Assembly (NCBI GenBank): GCA_002390045.1
Contig: DGSB01000016.1
Location: forward strand, 1 to 18,066
Source of the DNA: Fibrobacter sp. UBA4373
GTDB taxonomy: Bacteria > Fibrobacterota > Fibrobacteria > Fibrobacterales > Fibrobacteraceae
DNA length: 18,066 nt
Reading direction: 5' to 3'
A model generated the notes under the pieces. That model had not been told where the DNA came from. It saw only the letters and a program-made list of their open reading frames with translations, and made no database searches. The position numbers and the translations under genes were made by a program. Shown piece by piece: positions 6,201-14,144 of the stretch; position 1 is the first letter of the stretch; the number at the start of each line of letters is the position of its first letter.

Positions 6201-7088
6201 ATGACATCAAAGCCTTCTTTACGCAAAGTTCTGTATGCCTCCTATCAAACGGGGGAATCTTTACCGGGTTATGTTCGCTATGCGCTGGAAGGCCTATGTC
6301 AAACAGGTTTTTCGGTTGTCTACTTGACGAATGAACGGGACTTGGACGCGTCTTCGCATGCGTTCCTCGACTCGCATCACATTGAACTGTTTTTTACCGA
6401 GAACCACGGTTATGACTTTGGCATGTGGCGCCGTTATATCGCGTATACGGCCAAGTTCCGCCGTGAAGAGTGGGAACGTTTGGTTCTGGTGAACGATTCC
6501 ATCGTTTACTATCAGAATCGATTTGTGAAGTTTTTCCAGACCGCAGAAGAATTGCCAGCCGATGTAGTTTCGCTGACTTCGAATGAAGAGCAGTCTCCGC
6601 ATTTGCAGTCGTTCTTTTTGTACATGAAGCCCGAGGCAATCACGCCGTTCTGCGAACGCCTTTTGGCGGAACCGGAAGGTGAAAATTTTTACGATACGGT
6701 GACCCGCTTTGAAGTCGGCACGAGTGTCGCTCTCCGTGAAAAAGGATTGACGCTCGATTCGATTGTTCATACGCCGGGGCCTGTGCTCTTTTCGTATCCG
6801 GAACTGATCGAACAAAAATTGGGCTTTGTAAAACGCAAGTTCTTGCAAAAAAGATGGACCCGAGGAGAAGCGTACTTCTTTTGGGATCATCAGGCAGGAA
6901 ACGCGTTGCTGTTGGATTATCCGCGTTGGATTCGGGAAAAGGGTTCACCCGATCGCGACTTCGATTTGAAATGGCTTTGCGAACCGGAACAGACGCTCTT
7001 GCAGAAGTTGCAAGATAAAATCCGTTTTGCGTATTATAAATTCCGCTGGAAGCTTTCGAATGCGAAAGCGAAAATGAAATCTAGGTAG
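6201..7088 (+). CDS. Rhamnan synthesis protein F (RgpF)-family glycan protein
   Basis: A 295-residue protein matching the RgpF family, associated with synthesis of rhamnose-containing cell-wall polysaccharides and O-antigens. Family blocks are KVLYASYQ near the start (9-16), NHGYDFGMWRRYI (68-80), WERLVLVNDSIVYY (91-104) and SPHLQSFFLYMKPEA (132-146). The VNDS block probably plays the role of a nucleotide-sugar or metal site, by analogy with GT-A enzymes. No membrane helix or signal peptide is apparent, so it should act at the cytoplasmic face. The C-terminus is basic (KAKMKSR). It begins three bases after rnr, so it is very likely co-transcribed with it, although the functions seem unrelated. 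With the glycosyltransferase at 390-2015 it is one of two sugar-transfer genes in the window. Family assignment is good; the sugar and acceptor are unknown. Confidence 0.8.
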   Translation: MTSKPSLRKVLYASYQTGESLPGYVRYALEGLCQTGFSVVYLTNERDLDASSHAFLDSHHIELFFTENHGYDFGMWRRYIAYTAKFRREEWERLVLVNDSIVYYQNRFVKFFQTAEELPADVVSLTSNEEQSPHLQSFFLYMKPEAITPFCERLLAEPEGENFYDTVTRFEVGTSVALREKGLTLDSIVHTPGPVLFSYPELIEQKLGFVKRKFLQKRWTRGEAYFFWDHQAGNALLLDYPRWIREKGSPDRDFDLKWLCEPEQTLLQKLQDKIRFAYYKFRWKLSNAKAKMKSR

Positions 7089-7100
7089 CTTCCATTTTTT
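7047..7100 (+). terminator. Probable Rho-independent terminator after the rnr-rgpF pair
   Basis: TGGAAGCT (7047-7054) and AGCTTCCA (7087-7094) form an 8-bp stem followed by six T residues (7095-7100). The 32-base loop holds a small inner hairpin TTCG-AATG-CGAA (7055-7066). It overlaps the last codons of the RgpF gene and the stop of hemE on the other strand. The large loop weakens the case, and the inner alternative stem GCTTTCG/CGAAAGC competes with it. Confidence 0.45.
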
Positions 7101-8112
7101 AGCGGGCTGCTGTGACAGCGTCCACAAACGCTTGGATTCCGCTGAGAGGCGTGTCGGGCAAGACGCCGTGTCCCAGGTTCATCACATGCGCACGATCCTT
7201 CGAAAGCTCGAGAATCTTTTTCGTTTGGCGTTGAATCTCTTCGGGATTTGCAAAGAGCAGAGCCTGATCCAGGTTGCCTTGGAAAATCGTGTTCGGATGC
7301 TTGCTAAAAAGTTCCGAAAGCTCGGAACGGTGATCGACTCCGACGACATTCACGTCTAATGTGGTAAATGTATCTACCAAATGCGAAGCTCCGTTTGCAT
7401 AATGGATAATCGGGGCTTCGGTGTGATGGCGTACGATTTCGATGACCTTTTCCGTGAAAGGCTTTGCCATGTGAACGTAATCTTCGCGGGAAAGGTGTCC
7501 TGCCCAAGAATCCATGATGACGAGCGCGTCTGCGCCCCATTCCGCTTGCCTTGCCAAATATTCGCCGGTCATTTCGGCGAGAACGTTCAGGAAACTTTCA
7601 AAGGCGCTTTTGTTCTGGTAGTAAAGAGCCTTGGTGCAGTGCAAATCTTTGGAACTTCCGCCTTCAATCGCGTAAGAGGCGACGGTAATCGGGCCCCCGA
7701 CGAATCCGAGCAGGGCTTTTTCCTTGGAAAGTTCCTTGCGCACTTTTTGCAAAGCGAGCTTTGTGTATTCCAAGTCTTTGTCGAGATTTACCGGGTGCAG
7801 ATTTTGCAGGTCGGCTTCGGAACGGAACGGATTTGAAATCACGGGACCTTTTCCCGGAACGAACTTCAAATCAAAGCCCATGTAGGGAAGTGCCACGAGG
7901 ATGTCGCTAAAGAGAATCGCCGCGTCGATGTCGAAACGGTTCGTCGGCATGAGCGTTGCGTCGGCTGCCGCTTCCGCATCCCGCACAAAGGAAAGGAAGT
8001 CCGGAAATTTTTGACGGAGTTCGCGGTATTCGGGCAGAGCTCTGCCCGCCTGGCGCATCATCCAGACCGGCTTTTTTGTGGTTTTTCCGAGTGCAGCATC
8101 AACGAACAGCAT
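7099..8112 (-). CDS. hemE: Uroporphyrinogen decarboxylase
   Basis: A 337-residue HemE, which removes the four acetate carboxyl groups of uroporphyrinogen III to give coproporphyrinogen III in haem synthesis. I chose the ATG at 8112 (MLFVDAALG) because it fits the usual short N-terminus and has GGTGGA just upstream; an in-frame GTG at 8133 would add seven residues. Hallmarks are PVWMMRQAGRALPEYR (15-30) with the substrate-binding arginines, the catalytic Asp70 in ILFSDILVALP, Tyr147 in PITVASYAIEGGSS, and the C-terminal His315 in NLGHGVLPDTP. Length is slightly short but complete. The start overlaps the end of prmA by 14 bases, making this the last gene of the ten-gene minus-strand array. It implies tetrapyrrole or haem use, for example for respiratory cytochromes working with menaquinone. 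The assignment is confident. Confidence 0.95.
   Translation of the reverse strand: MLFVDAALGKTTKKPVWMMRQAGRALPEYRELRQKFPDFLSFVRDAEAAADATLMPTNRFDIDAAILFSDILVALPYMGFDLKFVPGKGPVISNPFRSEADLQNLHPVNLDKDLEYTKLALQKVRKELSKEKALLGFVGGPITVASYAIEGGSSKDLHCTKALYYQNKSAFESFLNVLAEMTGEYLARQAEWGADALVIMDSWAGHLSREDYVHMAKPFTEKVIEIVRHHTEAPIIHYANGASHLVDTFTTLDVNVVGVDHRSELSELFSKHPNTIFQGNLDQALLFANPEEIQRQTKKILELSKDRAHVMNLGHGVLPDTPLSGIQAFVDAVTAAR
8031..8048. repeat. 18-bp perfect palindrome within hemE
   Basis: CGGGCAGAGCTCTGCCCG equals its own reverse complement. It spans the codons of the conserved AGRALPE motif near the start of hemE, so protein constraint explains part of it. As RNA it could fold into a 7-bp GC-rich hairpin with an AGCT loop about 65 bases into the hemE message. 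Confidence 0.5.
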
Positions 8113-8941
8113 CGACAATCCACCATTCATCACGGGTGTTTTCGCGGACGGCTGTAAAGCCCGCTTCTTTAAACCAGTCGAGAACGTAATCCTTTTCGGC
8201 GGTGAGCTGGCCTGTCAAAAGGAAGTGACCGCCTTTTTTCAGCATGCGTTCCACGTCTTTGCGCATGGGCCAGAATTCCGTGCGGATCATGTTGCAAACG
8301 ATGACGTCAAATTTGGCGCTGTCGTTAAAGGTGTCCAAAAATCCGAAGAGGGCGCGGGCGTTTTTGCAACCGTTTTGCACAAAGTTTTCGGCGATGCAGG
8401 GGAGGGCGAGCATATCGATTTCGGTGCCGATGACTTTTTTTGCACCGAGCTTGTCGGCGATCATCGAAAGAATGCCTGTGCCCGTTCCGATGTCGAGAAC
8501 GGTTTTGCCCTGCAGATCTAAACCTTCCATCATGCCGGCCATGAGAGCTGTTGTTGCATGGTCGCCGGTGCCGAAGGCGCTTTTCGCTTCGAGAACGAGC
8601 AGAATGGCATCTTTTTCTTCGGGGGTAAAGTTTACCCAAGGCGGACGAACCCAGACGCGGTCAGAAACGTGAACAGGCGTTGCGCGGTCTTTCCACCAGC
8701 GATCCCAATCTTTCGCGGGTTCGTCTTCGGTGGTGAAGTTGTACTGCGGGAACTTTTCAATGATGGAATCGCGTTCCGCTTTGTCGCCTGTATAGAAGCA
8801 GAAGTCGGTACGTTCCGGGGTAGAGGTTTCCAGTTCTTCCAAGGCTCCTACGCCCGCTTCCATCAAGAAGTATGTGGCGAGTTCATATTCTTCGGGAGAA
8901 CAATAACCGGTAGCTTTGTACCAAACATCATTTGTCTGCAT
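8099..8941 (-). CDS. prmA: Ribosomal protein L11 methyltransferase
   Basis: A 280-residue SAM-dependent methyltransferase of the PrmA family, which trimethylates lysines and the N-terminus of ribosomal protein L11. The N-terminal substrate-recognition part (1-75) is followed by the linker block DWDRWWKD (78-85), the family signature SAFGTGDHATTALM (121-134) and the SAM-binding motif I VLDIGTGTGILSM (148-160) with acidic motif II GTEID (172-176). The motif usually read as NIL(A) is here CNMIRTEF (216-223), a mild divergence. The ATG at 8941 has a strong AGAGGAAG ribosome site. The gene overlaps the end of the EamA transporter gene and the start of hemE by 14 bases each, so translation is probably coupled on both sides. 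Length and domain order are normal. L11 is the expected target by family, not shown here. Confidence 0.88.
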   Translation of the reverse strand: MQTNDVWYKATGYCSPEEYELATYFLMEAGVGALEELETSTPERTDFCFYTGDKAERDSIIEKFPQYNFTTEDEPAKDWDRWWKDRATPVHVSDRVWVRPPWVNFTPEEKDAILLVLEAKSAFGTGDHATTALMAGMMEGLDLQGKTVLDIGTGTGILSMIADKLGAKKVIGTEIDMLALPCIAENFVQNGCKNARALFGFLDTFNDSAKFDVIVCNMIRTEFWPMRKDVERMLKKGGHFLLTGQLTAEKDYVLDWFKEAGFTAVRENTRDEWWIVDAVR

Positions 8942-9800
8942 GGGACTTCTTCCTCTTCAAAGTTTTCTGAATCATTTGACGCGGGCTTGCAATGAACAGG
9001 CTCGATCCGAGAATCACGAGAGCGATGCTCATGATTTTTGCGGGCGGGAACGGTTCTGCAAAAACGAGTGCGCCTGCAAGAATCGGAACGACGGCTCCGA
9101 TTGCCGCGCTGAACGGAATGACGAACAAGGCTCTGCCGCGGGAGAACGCAACTTGCGTAAAAACGAATGCGGTGATATAGGTTGCAGCAAAGGCCCACAC
9201 GCGCACGTCCGCAATCCAGTACAAAAGTTCATCTGCCGAAAGTTGAATGCCCTTGGCGGTGGCGTCGATCGCAAGGCTCTTGTACAGCACATCGGAAAGA
9301 CCGTAGCAGGTTCCCATCGTAATGGAATCGCCGACTTCGGGACTGCGAAAAATAAAGTGACTCGCGAAAGCAAATGCAAGGAGAATTCCCACAAAGATGC
9401 AGAGCGCTGGAATGTTCTGCACGCCGGGAGCTTCGCCCACTTCGGAACTGGCAAAGAGAAGTCCGCAGAGAACGCAGACGATTGCCGCCACGACGCGCCG
9501 GTTGATCGGTTCTTTTAAAAAGATGCGCCCGAAAATCGCCGTGAGCACTGGATTGAGTGCGGAAATCGGCTTGACGAGGCTCAAGTTGTACAGGGCCATC
9601 GCCGTGTAATTTCCCACGTTTCCAAGAGCCGAAAGGCAAAAACCTGTCCACCAACGTTTGGAAGTTAAAAAGCTCACGATAAAGCGGATCGGATGATGGA
9701 TGTCCGCTTTTTCGCCGGACTTGGCGACGCCGGATTTTGCAAGCACGTTTCCGAATGCAAAACAGACTGCTGCACCGAGGGTGAGAATAAAAAACAGCAT
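8928..9800 (-). CDS. EamA/DMT-superfamily membrane transporter
   Basis: A 290-residue integral membrane protein of the drug/metabolite transporter type, with about nine to ten hydrophobic helices arranged as two EamA-like halves. The first half carries YTAMALYNLSLVKPISALNP (66-85), the common pattern in which a small-residue helix and a conserved proline precede the next helix; the second half ends in VILGSSLFIA. The C-terminus is basic (KRKKSHADK), placing it on the cytoplasmic side. Such proteins export or import small metabolites, but the substrate cannot be read from the sequence. Its ATG follows the transglycosylase stop with no base between, and its 3' end overlaps prmA by 14 bases, so it belongs to the array. 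A link to envelope precursors is possible from the neighbouring transglycosylase but unproven. Confidence 0.82.
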   Translation of the reverse strand: MLFFILTLGAAVCFAFGNVLAKSGVAKSGEKADIHHPIRFIVSFLTSKRWWTGFCLSALGNVGNYTAMALYNLSLVKPISALNPVLTAIFGRIFLKEPINRRVVAAIVCVLCGLLFASSEVGEAPGVQNIPALCIFVGILLAFAFASHFIFRSPEVGDSITMGTCYGLSDVLYKSLAIDATAKGIQLSADELLYWIADVRVWAFAATYITAFVFTQVAFSRGRALFVIPFSAAIGAVVPILAGALVFAEPFPPAKIMSIALVILGSSLFIASPRQMIQKTLKRKKSHADK

Positions 9801-12047
9801 TTAGCGTTTCCAGATTTCGGTGTAGACCCAGTAATTCCCGAGACAACGTTTTACGTAATCACGGGTTTCCCAGTAACTGATTTCTTCGGCGCGCAAATCC
9901 CAAGGCATGTCCTTGCCTGCGGCTTGCCAACGCTTGGCAGGTTTGGGACCTGCGTTGTAATTGGCGAGAACATACATGGGGTCGTTTTCATATTCGACAA
10001 GTAAATCCTTTAAATAGCGGACGCCGAGTCGAATGTTCATGTAAGGGTTGTAAAGTAAATTCGGATTGAACGACTTGATGCCTTCTGCTTGGGCGAGCTT
10101 TTTCGCGGTCGGCGGAATCACTTGCAAAAGGCCTCGTGCGTTTGCCGGACTCGTGATCAAATAATTGAAGGTCGATTCCTGACGCATCACGCTGTAAACA
10201 AACAGCGGGTCGATGGATGTGTCGGCAAAAGCGGTAACTTTGTCCGGGAACGGCATCGGATAAAGGAATTTCATCACGTTCCGTGGGGCATCTCCTAAAT
10301 GCTTTCGCGGAATTTCATTTTGGAATTGACGGGCGAGCGCATAGCCTTGGATCAGCTCGTCGTAAGCGAGGAAAAGAGTTCCGTAGGAGTAAAGGAAATC
10401 CAGACGGCTTTTGTTCTTCTTTTTAGCGAATTGGAAGAAGTCGTAAGCTTCTTCGGCAAAGCCCAAATCGAGAAGGCGCTTGACCATTTGGAAGCGGCCT
10501 ACGCTATGCGAAGAATCCGCACTTCCGGCTTGCACCGTATGGATCCAAGCGAGTGTTGCGGAATCCGAAAGGTCTTGTGGGGCAAGCCATGGGACCGCGG
10601 TAGAATCCATCAGTTTGTTCTCGATCAGCTTGATGCGGGAACGGTGTGCGTAATAGCCGACCGGGAAATCCCGAATGCAGTCCAGGTATGCTTCTTTTGC
10701 GGAATCGAGCTTGCCTTGGGAAAAATAAATGTCGCCAAGGAACATGCGGGCACCGCTTGAGCTCCAAAGGAATCCTTCTTGCTTCGCTTTTTCAAAGTGT
10801 GCGATTGCGGAATCGATCTGGTTTTGCTTTAAATAGCAGAGTGCGATGCGGAACTGTACCCATTGCACTTTTTTACTGTTTTTGAACTGGCGGATGGTCA
10901 AAGAATCGTAACTGGAAATGGCTTCCGCGTAAAGACCTTTTTGCTCCTGTTCAAAGGCTCGTACCCAAATGTTGTTCGCGTTTTGCAACGTGTAACGGAA
11001 CTTTTCCTGGAACATTAAATCGACTTTTTGAGCGAGCGAATCCATTTTGTTGGCGCGGTAAAGACGTGCGAGCGACTGCAGCCAACTGGCCCGCGGTTCT
11101 ATGCTGTCGGTCAAAAACGCATAATGCTGAATGGCGATGGTATCTTTTTTAAGATTCTTGTATGCCGCCGCCCGATTTTCCCAAAGGGTGATGCGGGTTT
11201 TGACAGGAATGGAACTAGGCGGAAGTCTCCAATTGAGGGAATCTTCGAAGGTTTTTAACGTTGGAACTTTGGAAGTGTCGCGCGGCTTTGCCTGGGATGC
11301 TCCAAGTGCCAAAATGGAATCGACGATCGCGATGCATTCTTCGTTAAAGCCTTTGGCGCAAAGACGGCTCGAGTAGGTGATTTTTTCGTCGAGGGTTTCG
11401 TCGGTAGAATGTTCCCGGATGCGGCGTAAAGCTTCCCACGCCTGATCCCCATATTCTGAAGGATGCGCGATGACGTAGAGATAAGCTTTTTTAGCGGCCT
11501 TGAACCAACGGGCCTGTTCTAGCAAAACGCCTTTTTTATAGCGCAAGCGAGGAACGCTCGGGTCGTCGCCGTAATTCTTCAAGAACATGTCGATGGAATC
11601 CGCCTTGAGCTTGGGCTTCAGATTCGGATCTTGCAAGTTCAAGTCTAGACGAATGCGGTCGGCGAATTCTTTCCATTCGGAGTCGTTCGGAAAACGGGCG
11701 TCCCCTTGAGAAAGAGTCTTGCGCGCTTTCGCATACTGCTTTTCTTCGAACTGGGATCTTGCAATACGGGAAAGAATGCTCTTGTCGAGGGACGAATCCT
11801 TGCCGATCAATGCGTTGTATGCGGAAAGGGACTTTTCGAAGTTCCCTTTGTAATAAGCAGCCGCAGCGCAGGCAAAATCCTTTTCTAGGCCGGCCGGTAA
11901 AGAATCGCAATTCTTTTGGTTGCGGTCGTAGCGGATGACCTTGTTTTGAAATTCATAACCGGGAACGGAAAAGTCGTCGGTCGAATTTCCCTCGGCAGCG
12001 ATGGCTGCAGTACAGATGAATAATCCAGCAAAAAATCTTTTAAGCAT
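9801..12047 (-). CDS. Soluble lytic murein transglycosylase with TPR-like N-terminal region
   Basis: A 748-residue exported Slt-type enzyme that cleaves peptidoglycan glycan strands with formation of 1,6-anhydro ends. I prefer the ATG at 12047 (MLKRFFAGLF) because it begins a signal peptide directly, with cleavage likely after AAIAA, and has GGACAAGA upstream; an ATG at 12071 would add eight residues. The long middle is a helical superhelix with tetratricopeptide-like repeats (for example FEKSLSAYNALIGKDSSL and AKEAYLDCIRDFPVGYYAH), like the doughnut of Slt70. The C-terminal catalytic domain has the acid Glu624 in YSVMRQESTFN, ARGLLQVIPPTAK, NIRLGVRYLKDLL and VLANYNAGP. It overlaps ptsI by eight bases and abuts the transporter gene. 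It acts in the periplasm in wall turnover. The assignment is confident; the choice among Slt paralogues is open. Confidence 0.9.
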   Translation of the reverse strand: MLKRFFAGLFICTAAIAAEGNSTDDFSVPGYEFQNKVIRYDRNQKNCDSLPAGLEKDFACAAAAYYKGNFEKSLSAYNALIGKDSSLDKSILSRIARSQFEEKQYAKARKTLSQGDARFPNDSEWKEFADRIRLDLNLQDPNLKPKLKADSIDMFLKNYGDDPSVPRLRYKKGVLLEQARWFKAAKKAYLYVIAHPSEYGDQAWEALRRIREHSTDETLDEKITYSSRLCAKGFNEECIAIVDSILALGASQAKPRDTSKVPTLKTFEDSLNWRLPPSSIPVKTRITLWENRAAAYKNLKKDTIAIQHYAFLTDSIEPRASWLQSLARLYRANKMDSLAQKVDLMFQEKFRYTLQNANNIWVRAFEQEQKGLYAEAISSYDSLTIRQFKNSKKVQWVQFRIALCYLKQNQIDSAIAHFEKAKQEGFLWSSSGARMFLGDIYFSQGKLDSAKEAYLDCIRDFPVGYYAHRSRIKLIENKLMDSTAVPWLAPQDLSDSATLAWIHTVQAGSADSSHSVGRFQMVKRLLDLGFAEEAYDFFQFAKKKNKSRLDFLYSYGTLFLAYDELIQGYALARQFQNEIPRKHLGDAPRNVMKFLYPMPFPDKVTAFADTSIDPLFVYSVMRQESTFNYLITSPANARGLLQVIPPTAKKLAQAEGIKSFNPNLLYNPYMNIRLGVRYLKDLLVEYENDPMYVLANYNAGPKPAKRWQAAGKDMPWDLRAEEISYWETRDYVKRCLGNYWVYTEIWKR

Positions 12048-13863
12048 TCTTGTCCATCGGGTTCTTGACATCGTGCGAAGTGATGAAACTCGAAATGCCG
12101 AGATCGATGATCATCTGCAGGTACTTCTGGCGCAAGTAACGGTTCACGCTGTCTGCCGTATCCATTTTAAGAACGGTGCGTGCGGTCGCCTTGACGTCTT
12201 CGTAGTTCACCGAACGGATGATCTTTTTGCATTCCATGATGCTCCACGGTGTCATGGAAAGTTCGTCTACTCCGAGGCCTACAAGAACCAATGTGGAAAG
12301 AGGGTCGGAGCTCATTTCGCCGCAGACACAGACCGGAATGCCTTCGCGGTGTGCTGCACGGACGGTGCGGTCGATCATGTTCAAGACCGCAGGATGGTGC
12401 GGCTCGAACAAGTTTGCAATGAGTTCGTTTGTACGGTCTACAGCAAGCGTGAATTGAATCAAATCGTTCGTGCCGATGCTGAAAAAGTCTACTTCTTTGG
12501 CGAGAGCGTCTACCATCATGACGGCGGCAGGGACTTCGATCATGCAGCCCACTTTGACTTCTGGCAGTTCAACGCCTTCGTTCAAAAGTTGTGTCCGGCA
12601 TTCTTGGTAAAGCGCCTTGGCTTCGCGCAGTTCGTTGAGACTGCTGATCATCGGGAACATAATGCGAAGCTCGCCTTCACGGCTTGCGAGAAGAAGCGCT
12701 CTCAGCTGTTCCTTAAAAAGGTCCTTGCGCGAAAGGCACACGCGAATGGAGCGCCACCCCATAAACGGATTCGCTTCGTCTGTGGCAGAAATGTCCGAAA
12801 CGAGTTTATCGCCTCCGGCGTCGAGAGTACGGATTACCACCGGGTGCGGTGCAAGCTTCTTTAAAATATGGGAATAGGCGAGCGTCTGTTCTTCGCAAGT
12901 CGGAGCGCCTTTTCTAAAGAAGAGGAACTCGGAACGGTAAAGCCCAATGCCCGTTGCGCCGAAATCCAGAACGGAGTCCGCTTCGATTGGAAGTTCGATG
13001 TTCGCGTGAAGCGTAATGTACTTGCCGTCGAGCGTCATCGGCTCGAGCTGGCGCATCATAAAAAGCTCTTGCTTCTGCTTGTTGTAAACAGAGAGCTTTT
13101 CTTTGAAACGGTTCAAGTCATCTTCGTTCGGGTTCAAGATGACCATGCCGCCCGTTCCGTCGATGAAGAGCATGTCGTCTTCTTCGATCAGGTTCGAAAT
13201 GTTGCGCAGACCGGAAACGGCCGGCAGCTGCATGGCGCGGGCTAAAATTGAAATGTGGCTTGTGCGACCGCCGATGTCCGTTGCAAAGCCGAGCACGTCT
13301 TCTTTGTCGACGGTCATGAGCATGCCCGGGGTCAGTTCATGCGCAACGAGCAGGGAAGGCTCGTTGGACTTTTTGGGGGCACGCTTGGGAACGGTCTCGT
13401 CGAGGGCGGACAGCAGGCGGTTATAAAGCTCTTTAACGTCGGAAGCGCGTTCGCTGAGCACTTCGTTCTTGCTGTTCTCCATCTGGGTAATCAGGCCGGA
13501 GAGCGAGCTGTGCACAGCCCAACGGGCGTTGTGGGCGCCTTTGAGAATGCTCTCGACAATCGGGTCGATTAGCATCGAATCCTTGAGCATCATCAGGTGG
13601 GAATCAAAAATTCGAGCTTCGTCTTCCCCTAGACGTTCGATTGCCACCTTCTTTAGATCTTCGATTTCTTTTGCGGTCGTTTCTACCGCTTTGCGGAAAC
13701 GCTTTTCTTCTGCTGCAAGAGTGCTAGACGGCAGAGCGGAAGGATCCAGGGTGAACTTGCGACTTTCCGTTTTGCGTACAGGACCGTAGGCATAACCGGG
13801 AGATGCCGCAACCCCGACGAGCACGGTGCGGATCTTTTGCTTTTTAGTCGTTTTGTTCTTCAT
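12040..13863 (-). CDS. ptsI: Phosphoenolpyruvate-protein phosphotransferase (PTS Enzyme I)
   Basis: A 607-residue Enzyme I, which takes phosphate from phosphoenolpyruvate and passes it to HPr. Blocks in order: VAASPGYAYGP near the start, the HPr-binding helical region, the phosphohistidine loop DIGGRTSHISILARAM with His at about residue 203, the TIM-barrel PEP-binding part with NPFMGWRSIRVCL, the PTS signature DFFSIGTNDLIQFTLAVDR, and the catalytic cysteine in CVCGEMSSDP. The ATG at 13863 overlaps the end of ptsH by 20 bases; a GTG at 13824 is an alternative start that would remove a lysine-rich 13-residue extension. Full length for the family and all key residues are present, so it should be active. 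No Enzyme II gene is in the window, so the end acceptor of the phosphate is unknown. Confidence is high for function, moderate for the start. Confidence 0.95.
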   Translation of the reverse strand: MKNKTTKKQKIRTVLVGVAASPGYAYGPVRKTESRKFTLDPSALPSSTLAAEEKRFRKAVETTAKEIEDLKKVAIERLGEDEARIFDSHLMMLKDSMLIDPIVESILKGAHNARWAVHSSLSGLITQMENSKNEVLSERASDVKELYNRLLSALDETVPKRAPKKSNEPSLLVAHELTPGMLMTVDKEDVLGFATDIGGRTSHISILARAMQLPAVSGLRNISNLIEEDDMLFIDGTGGMVILNPNEDDLNRFKEKLSVYNKQKQELFMMRQLEPMTLDGKYITLHANIELPIEADSVLDFGATGIGLYRSEFLFFRKGAPTCEEQTLAYSHILKKLAPHPVVIRTLDAGGDKLVSDISATDEANPFMGWRSIRVCLSRKDLFKEQLRALLLASREGELRIMFPMISSLNELREAKALYQECRTQLLNEGVELPEVKVGCMIEVPAAVMMVDALAKEVDFFSIGTNDLIQFTLAVDRTNELIANLFEPHHPAVLNMIDRTVRAAHREGIPVCVCGEMSSDPLSTLVLVGLGVDELSMTPWSIMECKKIIRSVNYEDVKATARTVLKMDTADSVNRYLRQKYLQMIIDLGISSFITSHDVKNPMDKNA

Positions 13864-14119
13864 GGAAATTGTCGTGGAAAAGTTGTTCCAATTGAGCGAG
13901 TACCTGTTCTTCGTCTTCACCGTCGGCGGTGAATTTCACCGTAGAACCCGGGGTGATGGCGAGCATCATCACGTTCAAGATGCTTTTGGCATTGACCTTG
14001 TTGCCTTCGTATTCGAGGCTGACATCGCTTTTGGACTTTCCGGTAATATCCACGATCATACCAGCCGGACGAGCGTGAACTCCCAGTTTATTCGTTACGA
14101 CAATTTCTTTACTCAACAT
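13844..14119 (-). CDS. ptsH: Phosphocarrier protein HPr
   Basis: A 91-residue HPr. The true start is the ATG at 14119 (MLSKEIVVTNKLG), preceded by GGTGG; longer in-frame openings reach into the MCE gene and are not supported. His15 in NKLGVHARPAG accepts phosphate from Enzyme I, and Ser46 in NAKSILNVMML is the regulatory site phosphorylated by HPr kinase/phosphorylase in bacteria that have that enzyme. Both sites are intact. The C-terminal tail (residues 82-91) is a little longer and more acidic than in E. coli HPr. The gene lies 25 bases after the MCE gene and overlaps ptsI, giving the classical ptsH-ptsI order. Ser46 suggests carbon-status signalling, but no hprK is visible in the window. 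Confidence 0.94.
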   Translation of the reverse strand: MLSKEIVVTNKLGVHARPAGMIVDITGKSKSDVSLEYEGNKVNAKSILNVMMLAITPGSTVKFTADGEDEEQVLAQLEQLFHDNFHEEQND

Positions 14120-14144
14120 AATACACCACCACTGCCCTTTCGGA

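Noticed and set aside
8916..9518. A 200-codon plus-strand frame across the EamA transporter gene
   Set aside because: Low-complexity Asn/Cys/Arg-rich translation typical of the complement of a membrane-protein gene.
12001..12864. A 287-codon open frame on the plus strand across ptsI
   Set aside because: Antisense shadow of ptsI and the start of the transglycosylase gene; His- and Cys-rich composition without domains, and no ribosome site.
13864..13920. Longer Enzyme I start within ptsH
   Set aside because: The extra 19 residues have no family counterpart and would deepen the overlap with HPr.
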